The notes beneath the pieces were generated by a model that saw only the letters and a program-made list of their open reading frames with translations, ran no database searches and was not told the origin of the DNA. A program made the translations under genes and the position numbers. Of a DNA stretch of 33,719 nt, positions 24,366 to 32,525 are shown piece by piece. Each line of letters begins with the position of its first letter. The first letter of the stretch is position 1. The DNA is from an uncultured Lachnospiraceae bacterium (GTDB lineage Bacteria > Bacillota > Clostridia > Lachnospirales > Lachnospiraceae). Location: contig CALWLI010000020.1 of the NCBI GenBank assembly GCA_944381485.1, positions 1 to 33,719 of the forward strand, read 5' to 3'.

Positions 24366-25220
24366 ATGGAAAACTATAAGAAGCTAATAAATCCTCAAAA
24401 CACCATAGAGCTCATAAAGGAATATGAATTCAGCTTTAAAAAACGCTTCGGACAGAATTTTCTCATCGATGAAAATGTGCTTGGAAAGATAATAAGAGGA
24501 GCTGATATATCGAAGGAAGACACGGTTCTGGAGATAGGCCCCGGGATAGGAACTATGACCCAGGCCCTCTGTGAGGCGGCGGGAGAGGTGATAGCAGTTG
24601 AGATAGACAGGGAGCTGATACCCATACTTGAGAAGACGCTCTCGCCCTTTGAAAATGTAAGGATAATAAATGAGGACATACTGAAGCTTGATTTAAAGAC
24701 TGTGACGGACAAACCTGTAAAGGTGGTGGCAAACCTTCCCTACTATATAACAACCCCCATCATAATGGGGCTTTTTGAGAGCGGGGCTCCCATTAAAAGC
24801 ATAACGGTGATGGTGCAGAAGGAGGTGGCCGACAGGATGAAGGCCCTTCCGGGAGGAAAGGACTACGGAGCGCTGTCTCTGGCCGTACAGTATTATGCAG
24901 AGCCTGAGATAATAGCAAATGTGCCACAAAACTGTTTTATCCCCAGACCGAATGTGGGCTCGGCAGTGATAAACCTCAAGGCCCACAGCGATCCTCCGGT
25001 ATATACAAGGGACAGAGAATATATGTTCAGAGTCATAAAGGCTGCCTTCTCCCAGAGAAGGAAGAAGCTTACAAACGCCCTTAAAAATGACGGGGAGCTT
25101 AAGCTCTCCGGAGAAAAGATAAGTGAGGCGTTAAGGGAGCTTAGCTTTCCTGAGGATGTGAGGGGAGAGAGGCTCTCCCTTGAAGACTTTGCAAGGCTAT
25201 CGGAAATATTGAGAGCATAG
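24366..25220 (+). CDS. rsmA: 16S rRNA dimethyladenosine transferase (KsgA)
   Basis: This 284-residue enzyme dimethylates two adjacent adenines (A1518 and A1519 in E. coli numbering) near the 3' end of 16S rRNA. It has FGQNFLID (28-34), the SAM motif EIGPGIGTMT (56-65), NLPYY (123-127) and a C-terminal AFSQRRKKLTNAL. ATG 24366 gives the normal family length. The frame stays open upstream into SRP RNA, which is not coding. There is no ribosome site next to the ATG: the nearest, AAAGGAG, is about 32 bases upstream, separated by the small hairpin GCCT-CCAC-AGGC. A convergent terminator follows. Confidence 0.95.
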   Translation: MENYKKLINPQNTIELIKEYEFSFKKRFGQNFLIDENVLGKIIRGADISKEDTVLEIGPGIGTMTQALCEAAGEVIAVEIDRELIPILEKTLSPFENVRIINEDILKLDLKTVTDKPVKVVANLPYYITTPIIMGLFESGAPIKSITVMVQKEVADRMKALPGGKDYGALSLAVQYYAEPEIIANVPQNCFIPRPNVGSAVINLKAHSDPPVYTRDREYMFRVIKAAFSQRRKKLTNALKNDGELKLSGEKISEALRELSFPEDVRGERLSLEDFARLSEILRA

Positions 25221-25231
25221 TCTCCTGTGAA

Positions 25232-25258
25232 AAAAGCCCGGTTTCAGACCGGGCTTTT
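25232..25258. terminator. Bidirectional terminator between rsmA and tadA
   Basis: AAAAGCCCGGT pairs perfectly with ACCGGGCTTTT around TTCAG. It has T runs on both strands, so it can stop rsmA from the left and tadA from the right. Confidence 0.95.
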
Positions 25259-25268
25259 ATTTATATAT

Positions 25269-25784
25269 TTACTGAGGCTCTTTTCCATCGGAGGCCTTTT
25301 CTTCCCTGAGCCTTTTTCTCAGCTCTCTGAAAAATTCCTTCAGCATATCACTGCACTCTTCCTGAAGGATCCCCCTCACACACTCAGGATGGTGATTGAA
25401 ACCATCCACAGAGAACATATCCAGCACAGAGCCGGCGCAGCCTGCCTTAGGGTTCATGCAGCCTATAAAAACCTTGTCTATCCTGGACTGGATCAGGGCT
25501 CCCGCACACATGGGGCAGGGCTCAAGGGTCACATACATGGAACAGCCCTCAAGCCGCCAGTCGCCGGTCTTTTTGCAGGCCTTGTCTATGGCTTTTATCT
25601 CGGCGTGGGAGAGGGTGTTCCCCTCTTTTTTCCTCTTATTATATCCCCTGGCTATTATCTTACCGTCCTTAACTATGACACAGCCTATGGGGACCTCACC
25701 TATCTTCTCGGCTTTTCGGGCCTCCGCTATGGCCGAGCGCATGAATTTTTCGTCCTCTGTAAGTTTTCTTCTCATTTTTACCAT
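25269..25784 (-). CDS. tadA: tRNA-specific adenosine deaminase
   Basis: This 171-residue zinc enzyme converts A34 to inosine in tRNA-Arg(ACG). The zinc and catalytic residues are H60 and E62 (SHAEIKA), C90 and C93 (LEPCPMCAGA). The C-terminus has a short charged tail (LRKRLREEKASDGKEPQ). It is the only minus-strand gene in the window. The start may be at 25784 (MVK) or at the ATG three codons later (MRRKL). Neither has a visible ribosome site. A promoter is seen upstream, sharing its -10 with that of the divergent gene. Confidence 0.94.
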   Translation of the reverse strand: MVKMRRKLTEDEKFMRSAIAEARKAEKIGEVPIGCVIVKDGKIIARGYNKRKKEGNTLSHAEIKAIDKACKKTGDWRLEGCSMYVTLEPCPMCAGALIQSRIDKVFIGCMNPKAGCAGSVLDMFSVDGFNHHPECVRGILQEECSDMLKEFFRELRKRLREEKASDGKEPQ

Positions 25785-25823
25785 AAAAATTAAGTACTTT
25801 TAAAATAATTGTTGTAAGAAATA

Positions 25824-25832
25824 TGTTATACT
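25824..25832 (+). promoter_or_regulatory. Extended -10 promoter of the nrdG-type gene
   Basis: TGTTATACT forms an extended -10 (TG-N-TATACT). No good -35 is found 17 bases upstream. The start would be near 25839, about 70 bases before the TTG start codon. Confidence 0.55.
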
Positions 25833-25854
25833 AAAAAATCGACAGTAAAATCAA
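25825..25854 (-). promoter_or_regulatory. Promoter of tadA (minus strand)
   Basis: Read on the minus strand, TTGATT (25849-25854) and TATAAC (25825-25830) have an 18-base spacer. The -10 overlaps the plus-strand -10 (25827-25832), so the two promoters compete for the same DNA. Confidence 0.6.
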
Positions 25855-25909
25855 CTTAATTTATAGCATACAGACCTGAAAAAAGCAAAACAATAAAGGC
25901 GGTGATATT

Positions 25910-26614
25910 TTGAAGATATGCGGATTGATGAAGACTACGCTTTTGGACTATCCCGGGCATTTGGCCTGCACGATCTTTACAGGCGGATGTAATTACAGAT
26001 GCCCGTTTTGCCATAACTCCGAGCTTCTTGACATAAACATGGACAGTGAGTACAGCGAGGAGGAGATATTTGAGTTCCTCAATAAGAGATGCCACACTCT
26101 GGAGGGGGTGGTGATCTCAGGCGGGGAGCCTACCATACAGAGAGACCTGAAACAGTTCATGGGGGAGCTGAAATCCCGCTACAGCCTTAAGCTTAAGCTG
26201 GACACCAACGGCTGCAATCCTTCATTGGTCAGAGAACTGATGGAGGAAGGACTTGTGGACTACATTGCCATGGATATAAAGGCCTCCCCGGAGAATTACC
26301 CCAAGGTGTGCGGAGTCCCCTATGTGGATATGAAAAGCATAGAGGAGACGAGGGACCTTTTGATGAGGGGAAGCACAGCTTATGAATTCAGGACCACTGC
26401 TGTAAAGGGGCTCCACAAAAAGGAGGACTTTTACGGGATAGCCGAATTCATCAGGGGAGCAGGAGACTATTATATACAGAACTTCAGGGACTCCGGAAAC
26501 GTGCTTGACAGAGAGAGAGGTTTCAAGGAGTTTTCAGCGGAAGAACTCCTTAACTTCGCCGACATAGTGAGGGGGAGCGTGGAGAGAGTCAGCATAAGAG
26601 GCACAGCGTATTAA
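25910..26614 (+). CDS. nrdG: Anaerobic ribonucleotide-reductase activating protein (radical SAM)
   Basis: This 234-residue radical SAM protein has the [4Fe-4S] motif C27-x3-C31-x2-C34 (GGCNYRCPFCHN), then GGEPTIQ and DIKASPENY. The length and the N-terminus MKICGLMKTTLLDYPG match the longer NrdG/PflA-like subfamily that activates the glycyl radical enzyme NrdD. No nrdD or other glycyl radical enzyme is in the window, so the partner is inferred. The start is TTG 25910, placed after AAAGGCGGTGA. The next ATG, six codons in, would remove conserved residues. Confidence 0.85.
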   Translation: MKICGLMKTTLLDYPGHLACTIFTGGCNYRCPFCHNSELLDINMDSEYSEEEIFEFLNKRCHTLEGVVISGGEPTIQRDLKQFMGELKSRYSLKLKLDTNGCNPSLVRELMEEGLVDYIAMDIKASPENYPKVCGVPYVDMKSIEETRDLLMRGSTAYEFRTTAVKGLHKKEDFYGIAEFIRGAGDYYIQNFRDSGNVLDRERGFKEFSAEELLNFADIVRGSVERVSIRGTAY

Positions 26615-26638
26615 AACTTGAATTAAGGCAGGTAAAAT

Positions 26639-26665
26639 GATAAACTTAAGAGAGTATCTTTTTTT
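26639..26665 (+). terminator. Weak terminator after the nrdG-type gene
   Basis: GATA (26639-26642) pairs with TATC (26655-26658), with CT/AG inside across mismatches, and seven T follow. The stem is short, so termination would be partial at most. The rest of the 100-base gap before pfkA shows no convincing promoter. Confidence 0.3.
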
Positions 26666-26715
26666 ACGGTGGAGGCTTATCACAAAAAATATTCAGAGTG
26701 AGAAGGAGAGTTCTT

Positions 26716-27795
26716 ATGAAGAGAGTAGGACTTTTGACCAGCGGAGGAGACTGCCAGGCGCTCAATGCCACCATGAGGGGAATTGCCAAGGCGCTTTATA
26801 ATCTTTACGGAGACGAAGTGGAGATAATCGGCTTTGAGGAGGGATACAGAGGACTTATCTACGCCGATTACAGGGAGATGAAGCGAGAGGATTTCTCGGG
26901 TATACTTACTGTGGGAGGAACTATGCTGGGAACCAGCCGCACTCCCTTTAAGCTCATCCGTGAGCCGGATGAGAACGGCCTCAACAAGGTGGAGGCCATG
27001 ATCCACACCTACAAAAAGTTAAAGCTGGACTGCCTTTTTGTTTTGGGAGGAAACGGAAGCTTAAAGACAGCCAATCTTCTCTCTGAGGAGGGCCTCAATG
27101 TTATCGGTCTTCCGAAGACCATAGACAACGATCTCTGGGGAACAGATGTGACCTTCGGATTTCAGTCGGCGGTAAACATTGCCACAGCCGCCATAGACAA
27201 TATACACACCACAGCGGCCTCCCACGGAAGAGTATTTATAGTGGAGGTCATGGGACACAAGGTCGGATGGCTCACTCTATATGCGGGAATAGCAGGCGGA
27301 GCGGATATAATACTGCTTCCCGAGATACCCTATGATTTGGACAATATATGCGCGGCTTTGGCGGAGAGAGGAAAAGCCGGAAAGCATTTTTCAATAATAG
27401 CAGTGGCGGAGGGGGCCATATCAAAGGAGGATGCGGTCCTCTCCAAGAAAGAACTCAAGAAGAAAAAAGAGAAAGAAAAGACCTACCCCTCAGTGGCCTA
27501 CGAGCTGGCTGCAAAGATAGGGGAAAGGACCGGACAGGAGGTGAGGGTAACCGTTCCCGGACATACTCAGAGAGGCGGAGCCCCCACACCCTACGACAGA
27601 GTCCTCTCCACAAGGCTGGGAGCGGAGGCGGCAAGGCTTTTTGACAAGGGAAAGTTCGGCCTTATGGTTGCCTCAAAGAACAACGAGATAGTATCGGTTC
27701 CCTTAAAGAGCATTGCGGGAAAGCTGAAGACAGTAGACCCTAAGTCGGAGATAATAAGGGCGGCAAAGCTCACAGGTATAAGTTTCGGAGATTAA
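26716..27795 (+). CDS. pfkA: 6-phosphofructokinase, variant active site
   Basis: This 359-residue PFK-A-family protein phosphorylates fructose 6-phosphate. It has GGDCQALNATMRG (10-22), GGNGS (111-115), PKTIDND (133-139), MGHKVGW and PGHTQRGG. N113 replaces the aspartate of the usual GGDGS, a Mg-binding position in E. coli PfkA. The next glycine is typical of ATP users, while Lys in PKTIDND is typical of PPi users and of mixed 'group III' enzymes. The phosphoryl donor therefore cannot be called. A lysine-rich helix (KKELKKKKEKEK) interrupts the C-terminal half. ATG 26716 follows AAGGAGAG. dnaX begins 23 bases after its stop. Confidence 0.9.
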   Translation: MKRVGLLTSGGDCQALNATMRGIAKALYNLYGDEVEIIGFEEGYRGLIYADYREMKREDFSGILTVGGTMLGTSRTPFKLIREPDENGLNKVEAMIHTYKKLKLDCLFVLGGNGSLKTANLLSEEGLNVIGLPKTIDNDLWGTDVTFGFQSAVNIATAAIDNIHTTAASHGRVFIVEVMGHKVGWLTLYAGIAGGADIILLPEIPYDLDNICAALAERGKAGKHFSIIAVAEGAISKEDAVLSKKELKKKKEKEKTYPSVAYELAAKIGERTGQEVRVTVPGHTQRGGAPTPYDRVLSTRLGAEAARLFDKGKFGLMVASKNNEIVSVPLKSIAGKLKTVDPKSEIIRAAKLTGISFGD

Positions 27796-27818
27796 GCTTT
27801 TAAGGACAGCACACAGAT

Positions 27819-29381
27819 ATGTCATATACCGCATTGTACCGCAAATGGAGGCCCATGACCTTTGACGAGGTCAGAGGCCAGGATGCCATCGTAAGGACAC
27901 TTAAAAATCAAATAAAGACAGGTAGAATAGGCCACGCCTATCTCTTTTGCGGCACAAGAGGCACGGGAAAGACCTCTATAGCAAAAATATTTGCCAGGGC
28001 TGTCAACTGTGAACGGCCGGATGAGGGAAATCCCTGCAACAGCTGCGGAAGCTGCAGCCAAATACTTGGGGGCAGCTCTATAAACGTGTTTGAGATCGAC
28101 GCCGCAAGCAACAACGGAGTGGACAACATAAGGGATATAAAGGAGCAGGTGGAGTATCCTCCCACGGAGGGAAGGTACAAGGTCTATATTATAGACGAGG
28201 TCCACATGCTGAGCACAGGGGCCTTCAATGCACTCTTAAAGACTCTGGAGGAACCTCCCGCATATGTGATCTTCATACTGGCCACAACGGATCCCCAAAA
28301 AATCCCCCGCACCATATTGTCCAGATGCCAGAGATATGATTTTAAAAGGATAGGCACGGATATAATATTTCAAAGGCTTTCAGAGATAAGAGACAGGGAA
28401 GGCTTTGATGCGGAGGACAGAGCTCTCAGATATATAGCCTTAAGAGGAGACGGCTCCATGAGAGATGCCGTAAGTCTCCTGGACAGGTGTCTTGCCTTCA
28501 AGGATAAGGACTCTCTGTCCTACGAGGACGTGCTCACTGTGCTGGGGGCCTCGGACTCCAAGGTGTTTTCGGAGCTCTTCAACTCTGTGACGGATCAGGA
28601 TGCGGCAGGGGCCCTCAATGCCATAAACAAAATGATTTCAGAGGGGAGCGAGATACCTCAGGCTCTGACGGATTTTATCACTTACCTCAGAAATCTGCTC
28701 ATAGTAAAAAGCGCAGGCCTTGACGAGGAGATCATGGAAGTCTCCGATGAGGACAAAGAGCTCTTAAAGGCCGACTCGGAAAAGATCGGAAAGCTCGGAC
28801 TCATAAGGATGATAGCAAGGCTATCGGAGCTCTCAAACAGGATCAGATTTTCAACTCAAAAGAGGATACTTTTTGAGGCGGAGATAATAAGCTTTATGTA
28901 CAGGGAGGAGGAAAAGCCCGAAAAGCCTCGGTATACGGAAAACATTGTAAAGAGGCCTCCTCTGCAGGAGAAGGAAGCTTTGCCTGTACAGGCAAGGGCT
29001 CCTGAAAGAGAAGAAAAGCCTGTTCTAAAAAAGGGAGGGGATGAGCTCTCCTGCCTCAGAGAAAACTGGTCTCTTCTTGTCAGGGAGCTTTCAGGCTCAA
29101 ACAAGATAGTCTTTCAGGACACGGAATTGGAGGAGAGCACTCCCGGAGTCATTACAGTGGTTTTCACAAACAGCATAAACTATAAGCTTGCCGCCACCAA
29201 CAAGTCGGAAAACGGCTTAAAGAGGCTGCAGGAGCTTTCGGGAGAAAGACTTAACATAAACGCGAAATTTACTGCGAGGCTTGAGACCTCGGGTTCATAC
29301 AGGGCCTCCTCGGACAAAAACAGGATAACCGAGGAAGAGCTTTCAAAAATACATTTCAAAGTCGACAGACAGGAGGAATAA
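27819..29381 (+). CDS. dnaX: DNA polymerase III subunits tau and (by frameshift) gamma
   Basis: This 520-residue clamp-loader ATPase has Walker A GTRGTGKT (45-52), the zinc module C64/C73/C76/C79, Walker B IIDEVHM (124-130), KTLEEPP and the SRC motif (168-170). Clamp-loader domains I-III end at about 362, and a Glu/Lys/Pro-rich linker leads to a short C-terminal domain. An in-phase A-AAA-AAG at codons 403-405 followed by a -1 stop predicts a 408-residue gamma-like product. It partners the HolB encoded at 2488. The dnaX-ybaB-recR order is conserved across bacteria. The ribosome site is AAGGACAG, nine bases before the ATG. Confidence 0.96.
   Translation: MSYTALYRKWRPMTFDEVRGQDAIVRTLKNQIKTGRIGHAYLFCGTRGTGKTSIAKIFARAVNCERPDEGNPCNSCGSCSQILGGSSINVFEIDAASNNGVDNIRDIKEQVEYPPTEGRYKVYIIDEVHMLSTGAFNALLKTLEEPPAYVIFILATTDPQKIPRTILSRCQRYDFKRIGTDIIFQRLSEIRDREGFDAEDRALRYIALRGDGSMRDAVSLLDRCLAFKDKDSLSYEDVLTVLGASDSKVFSELFNSVTDQDAAGALNAINKMISEGSEIPQALTDFITYLRNLLIVKSAGLDEEIMEVSDEDKELLKADSEKIGKLGLIRMIARLSELSNRIRFSTQKRILFEAEIISFMYREEEKPEKPRYTENIVKRPPLQEKEALPVQARAPEREEKPVLKKGGDELSCLRENWSLLVRELSGSNKIVFQDTELEESTPGVITVVFTNSINYKLAATNKSENGLKRLQELSGERLNINAKFTARLETSGSYRASSDKNRITEEELSKIHFKVDRQEE
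29027..29044 (+). other. dnaX: Programmed -1 frameshift site in dnaX
   Basis: The heptamer A-AAA-AAG (29027-29033) lies in the zero-frame phase used by E. coli dnaX (codons CTA AAA AAG). After a -1 slip the ribosome would read GGG AGG GGA and then TGA (29042-29044). A stem GGAGGG (29034-29039)/GCTCTCC region (29046-29051) and a second stem AGAGA (29058-29062)/TCTCT (29070-29074) follow. A purine-rich stretch, AGAGAAGAAAAG, lies 8-20 bases upstream and may act as an internal Shine-Dalgarno. Confidence 0.75.
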
Positions 29382-29384
29382 ACG

Positions 29385-29729
29385 ATGGCAAGAAGGGGAG
29401 GATTTCCGGGAGGCATGATGCCCGGAAATATGAATAATCTTATGAAGCAGGCGCAGCGCATGCAGCGCCAGATGGAGGAGCAGCAGAGGGAGTTTGAGGA
29501 GAAGGAATTTACAGGAAGCTCAGGGGGAGGCGCGGTCTCCATCACAGTTTCCGGGAAAAAGCAGGTGACTGCCGTAAAGATAGATCCGGAGGCGGCGGAT
29601 CCTGACGATGTGGAGACTCTTGAGGACCTGATAATGACTGCTGCAAATGAGGCCTTAAGACAGATGGAGGAGGCTAACGCCTCATCCCTCGGAAAGCTTA
29701 CAGGAGGACTTTCCGGTCTCGGGATCTGA
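29385..29729 (+). CDS. ybaB: YbaB/EbfC nucleoid-associated protein
   Basis: This 114-residue protein has a Gly/Met-rich N-terminus ([20 protein letters not shown]), a coiled helix rich in Gln, Met and Glu (20-42), a central beta sheet ([21 protein letters not shown]) and a C-terminal helix ([12 protein letters not shown]). YbaB dimers bind DNA and are encoded between dnaX and recR in most bacteria, as here. AGGAGG (29371-29376) sets the ATG, three bases after the dnaX stop. Confidence 0.94.
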   Translation: MARRGGFPGGMMPGNMNNLMKQAQRMQRQMEEQQREFEEKEFTGSSGGGAVSITVSGKKQVTAVKIDPEAADPDDVETLEDLIMTAANEALRQMEEANASSLGKLTGGLSGLGI

Positions 29730-29734
29730 TAAGC

Positions 29735-30331
29735 ATGGATTATTACGGAGAGAAAATCGGCAGTCTTATAGAGGAGTTGGCATCACTTCCCGGCATAGGA
29801 ATAAAAAGCGCCCAAAGACTGGCCTTCCATATTGTAAACATGCCCAAGGAGAAGGCCCACGCTCTGGCAGCTGCCATCACCGACGCCAGAGACAATGTGC
29901 ACTATTGCAGGGAGTGCTATACGCTGACGGACAGAGACATCTGCCCTATATGTGCCAACGACAAGAGAAATCACAGGCAGATAATGGTGGTGGAAAACGT
30001 GAGGGACCTGGCGGCCTACGAGAAGACGGGAGAGTACGAGGGAGTCTACCATGTGCTTCACGGGGCTATTTCTCCAATGCTTGGCATAGGACCTGAGGAT
30101 ATCAAGCTAAAAGAGCTTATGCAGCGCTTGCAGTCTGAAGTTGACGAGGTTATAATAGCGACCAACTCAGGACTTGAGGGAGAAACGACAGCTATGTATA
30201 TAAGCCGGCTTATAAAACCTACAGGCATAAAGGTCACGAGGATAGCCTCCGGGATACCCGTGGGCGGAGACCTTGAAAATACAGATGAAGTGACGCTGAA
30301 GAGAGCCCTGGATGCCAGGACAGAGATTTAA
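29735..30331 (+). CDS. recR: Recombination mediator RecR
   Basis: This 198-residue protein has an N-terminal helix-hairpin-helix (SLPGIGIKSAQRLAFHI), the zinc finger C58/C61/C70/C73 (CREC and CPIC), a Toprim domain (about 80-170, VVENVRDLAAYE and IIATNSGLEGETTAMYI) and the C-terminal Walker-B-like segment IASGIPVGGDLENTDEVTL. With RecO and RecF it loads RecA on SSB-coated single strands. It starts five bases after ybaB with no clear ribosome site, which points to coupled translation. Confidence 0.96.
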   Translation: MDYYGEKIGSLIEELASLPGIGIKSAQRLAFHIVNMPKEKAHALAAAITDARDNVHYCRECYTLTDRDICPICANDKRNHRQIMVVENVRDLAAYEKTGEYEGVYHVLHGAISPMLGIGPEDIKLKELMQRLQSEVDEVIIATNSGLEGETTAMYISRLIKPTGIKVTRIASGIPVGGDLENTDEVTLKRALDARTEI

Positions 30332-30365
30332 GCTTTAGTGAAAACCCGAAGAGGAGATTACAGAA

Positions 30366-32525
30366 ATGGACAAGTACGAGTTCAATATCAAGGTAGAGCA
30401 GATAAAAAAGCTGATAAGCGAGGGAGACTATGTGACCGCTATGAAAATAGCGGACAGCATTGACTGGTCAAGGGTCAGAAATGCCAATCTTCTCAGCATG
30501 GTTGCGGGCGTGTATGAAAAAAATAACGACTACAGGGAAGCAAAGGACATACTGCTTCTGGCCTTTGAGAGAGCCCCTGTGGGAAAAAGACTTTTATATA
30601 AGCTTACAGAGCTCTCTGTAAGATCAGGGGATATAGAGGAGGCGGAGGACTTTTATCACGAGTTTGTGGACATAGCCCCCGATGATCCCGGACAGCACCT
30701 TTTGAAGTATCTTATACTGAAGGCCAAAGGAGCGCCGGCAGATCAGCTGGTAAATTCCCTTGAACAGTACAACTCCGGGGATCCGGATGAGAGATGGCTC
30801 TATGAGCTTGCCGAGCTCTATGACAGAGCGGGAAGAGGAGCCGAGTGCGTAAGAGTTTGTGACAAAATAATGCTCTTGTTCGGTCTGGGAAGCTACTCTG
30901 ACAAGGCTATGGACTTGAAGATGAAATACGCTCCTCTCAGCAATTATCAGATGGATCTCATGCGCAATATGGGAAGACCGGAATACAGAGATGAAGACAG
31001 TTATGACGATCGGTATGACGACTCCTATGATGAGGAGCCTTATGATGACAGGTCCTATGACGAGGAATACTATCCCGATGAAAATGATGAGTCAGGCTAT
31101 GCTGATGAGGACAGCTATGAGGGTGAAGACAGATACGGGGATGAGGACAGCTACGTGGAAACCGGGGACTATGAGGAGCCCCGTGAGGACAACAGCCTGA
31201 TAAAAAGATATGAGGACGAGGACAAGGCGGCTGAGGAGTATTTGAGACAGCATGAGGAAATGCTTAAAAAGATGCCCAAGAAGGCCGTATCATACGAGGA
31301 GAGCTATATAGACGATGACTTTGAGGAGGACCTGGGAGAGGAGATAAAAAAGATATCCTCAGAGCCCTCCGGAAATGAGCCCTCCGAGTCAGACTCGGAA
31401 AAGACCAAGATACTTGACGAGGCTGTAAAGGAAAGACTGAGAAAAATAATAATAAGGGACGATGCTCCTGAAATCAAGGAGCAGAGGGCTGAGGATGCCA
31501 AGAAAGAGGATCCGGAGGAAGCCGAGCCTCTTGAGCCTGATGACTCCGATCAGCTTGAGGAGCACTTGGAGGAGGAGCAAAGCCCGGAAAGCCCGGAGCT
31601 TTCCGAGGAAGCCTCTGAGGAGCCGGAGTATAAAAAAGAAGAAGAGATCGAGCCTGAAGAGAAAGCCGAGACTGAGGAGACGGAGCATTATCATATGATG
31701 ATAGAGGCTGTAAACCCTGAGGACGGCCTCAAGACGGCCATAGACGAGCTCAAGTATATCCACAATGAAAAGGGTATCAAGAACTCAGCGGCAAAGACGG
31801 ATGCATTGAAGCTCAATGAGAGGGGGCTTTCCGCCTCGGCTGTGGAGAGACTCAGAGGAAAGGACCTTATAATAGAGAGGGCCGGAGATCTGAGCGACAA
31901 GCTTCTGGACGACATATATGATATGATAAGGACAGACCGCTCAGGGATGATAGTAGTTCTGACTGATACTCCTGAAAAGCTTGAGGACATAGTTGAGAGA
32001 CATCCGGCTCTGGCAGGAGAATTCGACATTGTGTCTGAGGACTATGAGGATTATCCTGATGAGGCCAATGAAGAGTTTGATGACGAGGCCTATGACGACG
32101 AGGGCCGTGAAGAGGACTACGAGGAGGACTTCTCCGATGAACCTTATGACGAGGCCGAGGAGGATGAGTTTGAGGAGGAATATGAGCCCGAGGAGCCTGT
32201 AAACAGGCGAGATGAGCCCATACACGCAGCAGCCGGAGACGGCGAGGAGATGGACATCGACGAGTTTGCAAAATACTGCTGTCAGTATGCCTCGGAGATA
32301 GACTGCAGCATAACAGGAAAGAGTATGCTGGCCCTCTATGAGAGGATAGAGCTTATGGAGGAGGACAGCATTCCCCTTACAAGAGAGAATGCGGAGGCTC
32401 TTATAGAGGAGGCGGCGGACAAAGCGGAAAAGCCTCCTATAGGAAAAAGGATCAAGGGCATGTTCAACTCGAAATATGACAAAAACGGACTTTTGATACT
32501 CAGGGAAGAAGACTTTATCAATTAA
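30366..32525 (+). CDS. Very acidic TPR protein with a degenerate AAA+-like segment
   Basis: This is a 719-residue protein of unknown function. Residues 1-200 are helical repeats of TPR type (YVTAMKIADSI, DYREAKDILLLAFERAP, DIEEAEDFYHEFVDIAPDD). Two low-complexity acidic blocks follow: 205-275, rich in Asp, Tyr and Glu, and 310-440, rich in Glu, Asp and Pro. Residues 450-555 (LKLNERGLSASAVERLRGKDLIIERAGDLS and on, listed in parts) resemble the Walker-B-to-lid part of CbxX-like AAA+ proteins but have no P-loop. Another acidic block (556-612) precedes a helical C-terminus (628-719). There is no signal or membrane segment. GAGGAG sets the ATG. It overlaps the cvpA-type gene by one base. A scaffold role is a guess. 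Confidence 0.8.
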   Translation: MDKYEFNIKVEQIKKLISEGDYVTAMKIADSIDWSRVRNANLLSMVAGVYEKNNDYREAKDILLLAFERAPVGKRLLYKLTELSVRSGDIEEAEDFYHEFVDIAPDDPGQHLLKYLILKAKGAPADQLVNSLEQYNSGDPDERWLYELAELYDRAGRGAECVRVCDKIMLLFGLGSYSDKAMDLKMKYAPLSNYQMDLMRNMGRPEYRDEDSYDDRYDDSYDEEPYDDRSYDEEYYPDENDESGYADEDSYEGEDRYGDEDSYVETGDYEEPREDNSLIKRYEDEDKAAEEYLRQHEEMLKKMPKKAVSYEESYIDDDFEEDLGEEIKKISSEPSGNEPSESDSEKTKILDEAVKERLRKIIIRDDAPEIKEQRAEDAKKEDPEEAEPLEPDDSDQLEEHLEEEQSPESPELSEEASEEPEYKKEEEIEPEEKAETEETEHYHMMIEAVNPEDGLKTAIDELKYIHNEKGIKNSAAKTDALKLNERGLSASAVERLRGKDLIIERAGDLSDKLLDDIYDMIRTDRSGMIVVLTDTPEKLEDIVERHPALAGEFDIVSEDYEDYPDEANEEFDDEAYDDEGREEDYEEDFSDEPYDEAEEDEFEEEYEPEEPVNRRDEPIHAAAGDGEEMDIDEFAKYCCQYASEIDCSITGKSMLALYERIELMEEDSIPLTRENAEALIEEAADKAEKPPIGKRIKGMFNSKYDKNGLLILREEDFIN

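Noticed and set aside
25227-25793. A 188-codon open frame on the plus strand opposite tadA
   Set aside because: It is the antisense of a well-supported tadA, starts inside the bidirectional terminator, has no ribosome site and its protein resembles no family.
26637-26810. Small open frame with AGGCAGG before its ATG, overlapping the start of pfkA
   Set aside because: It would run about 55 codons into pfkA in another frame and crosses a weak terminator. No leader-peptide pattern is seen.
30990-31200. Tandem DNA repeat in the TPR gene (GATGA-rich stretch)
   Set aside because: The copies are irregular and reflect Asp/Tyr/Glu codons in an acidic block. No fixed unit length is seen.
31462-31698. 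Arg/Lys-rich open frame in another phase of the acidic TPR gene
   Set aside because: GAG/GAA-rich coding sequence reads as Arg/Lys in a shifted frame. It is a composition shadow with no start signal.
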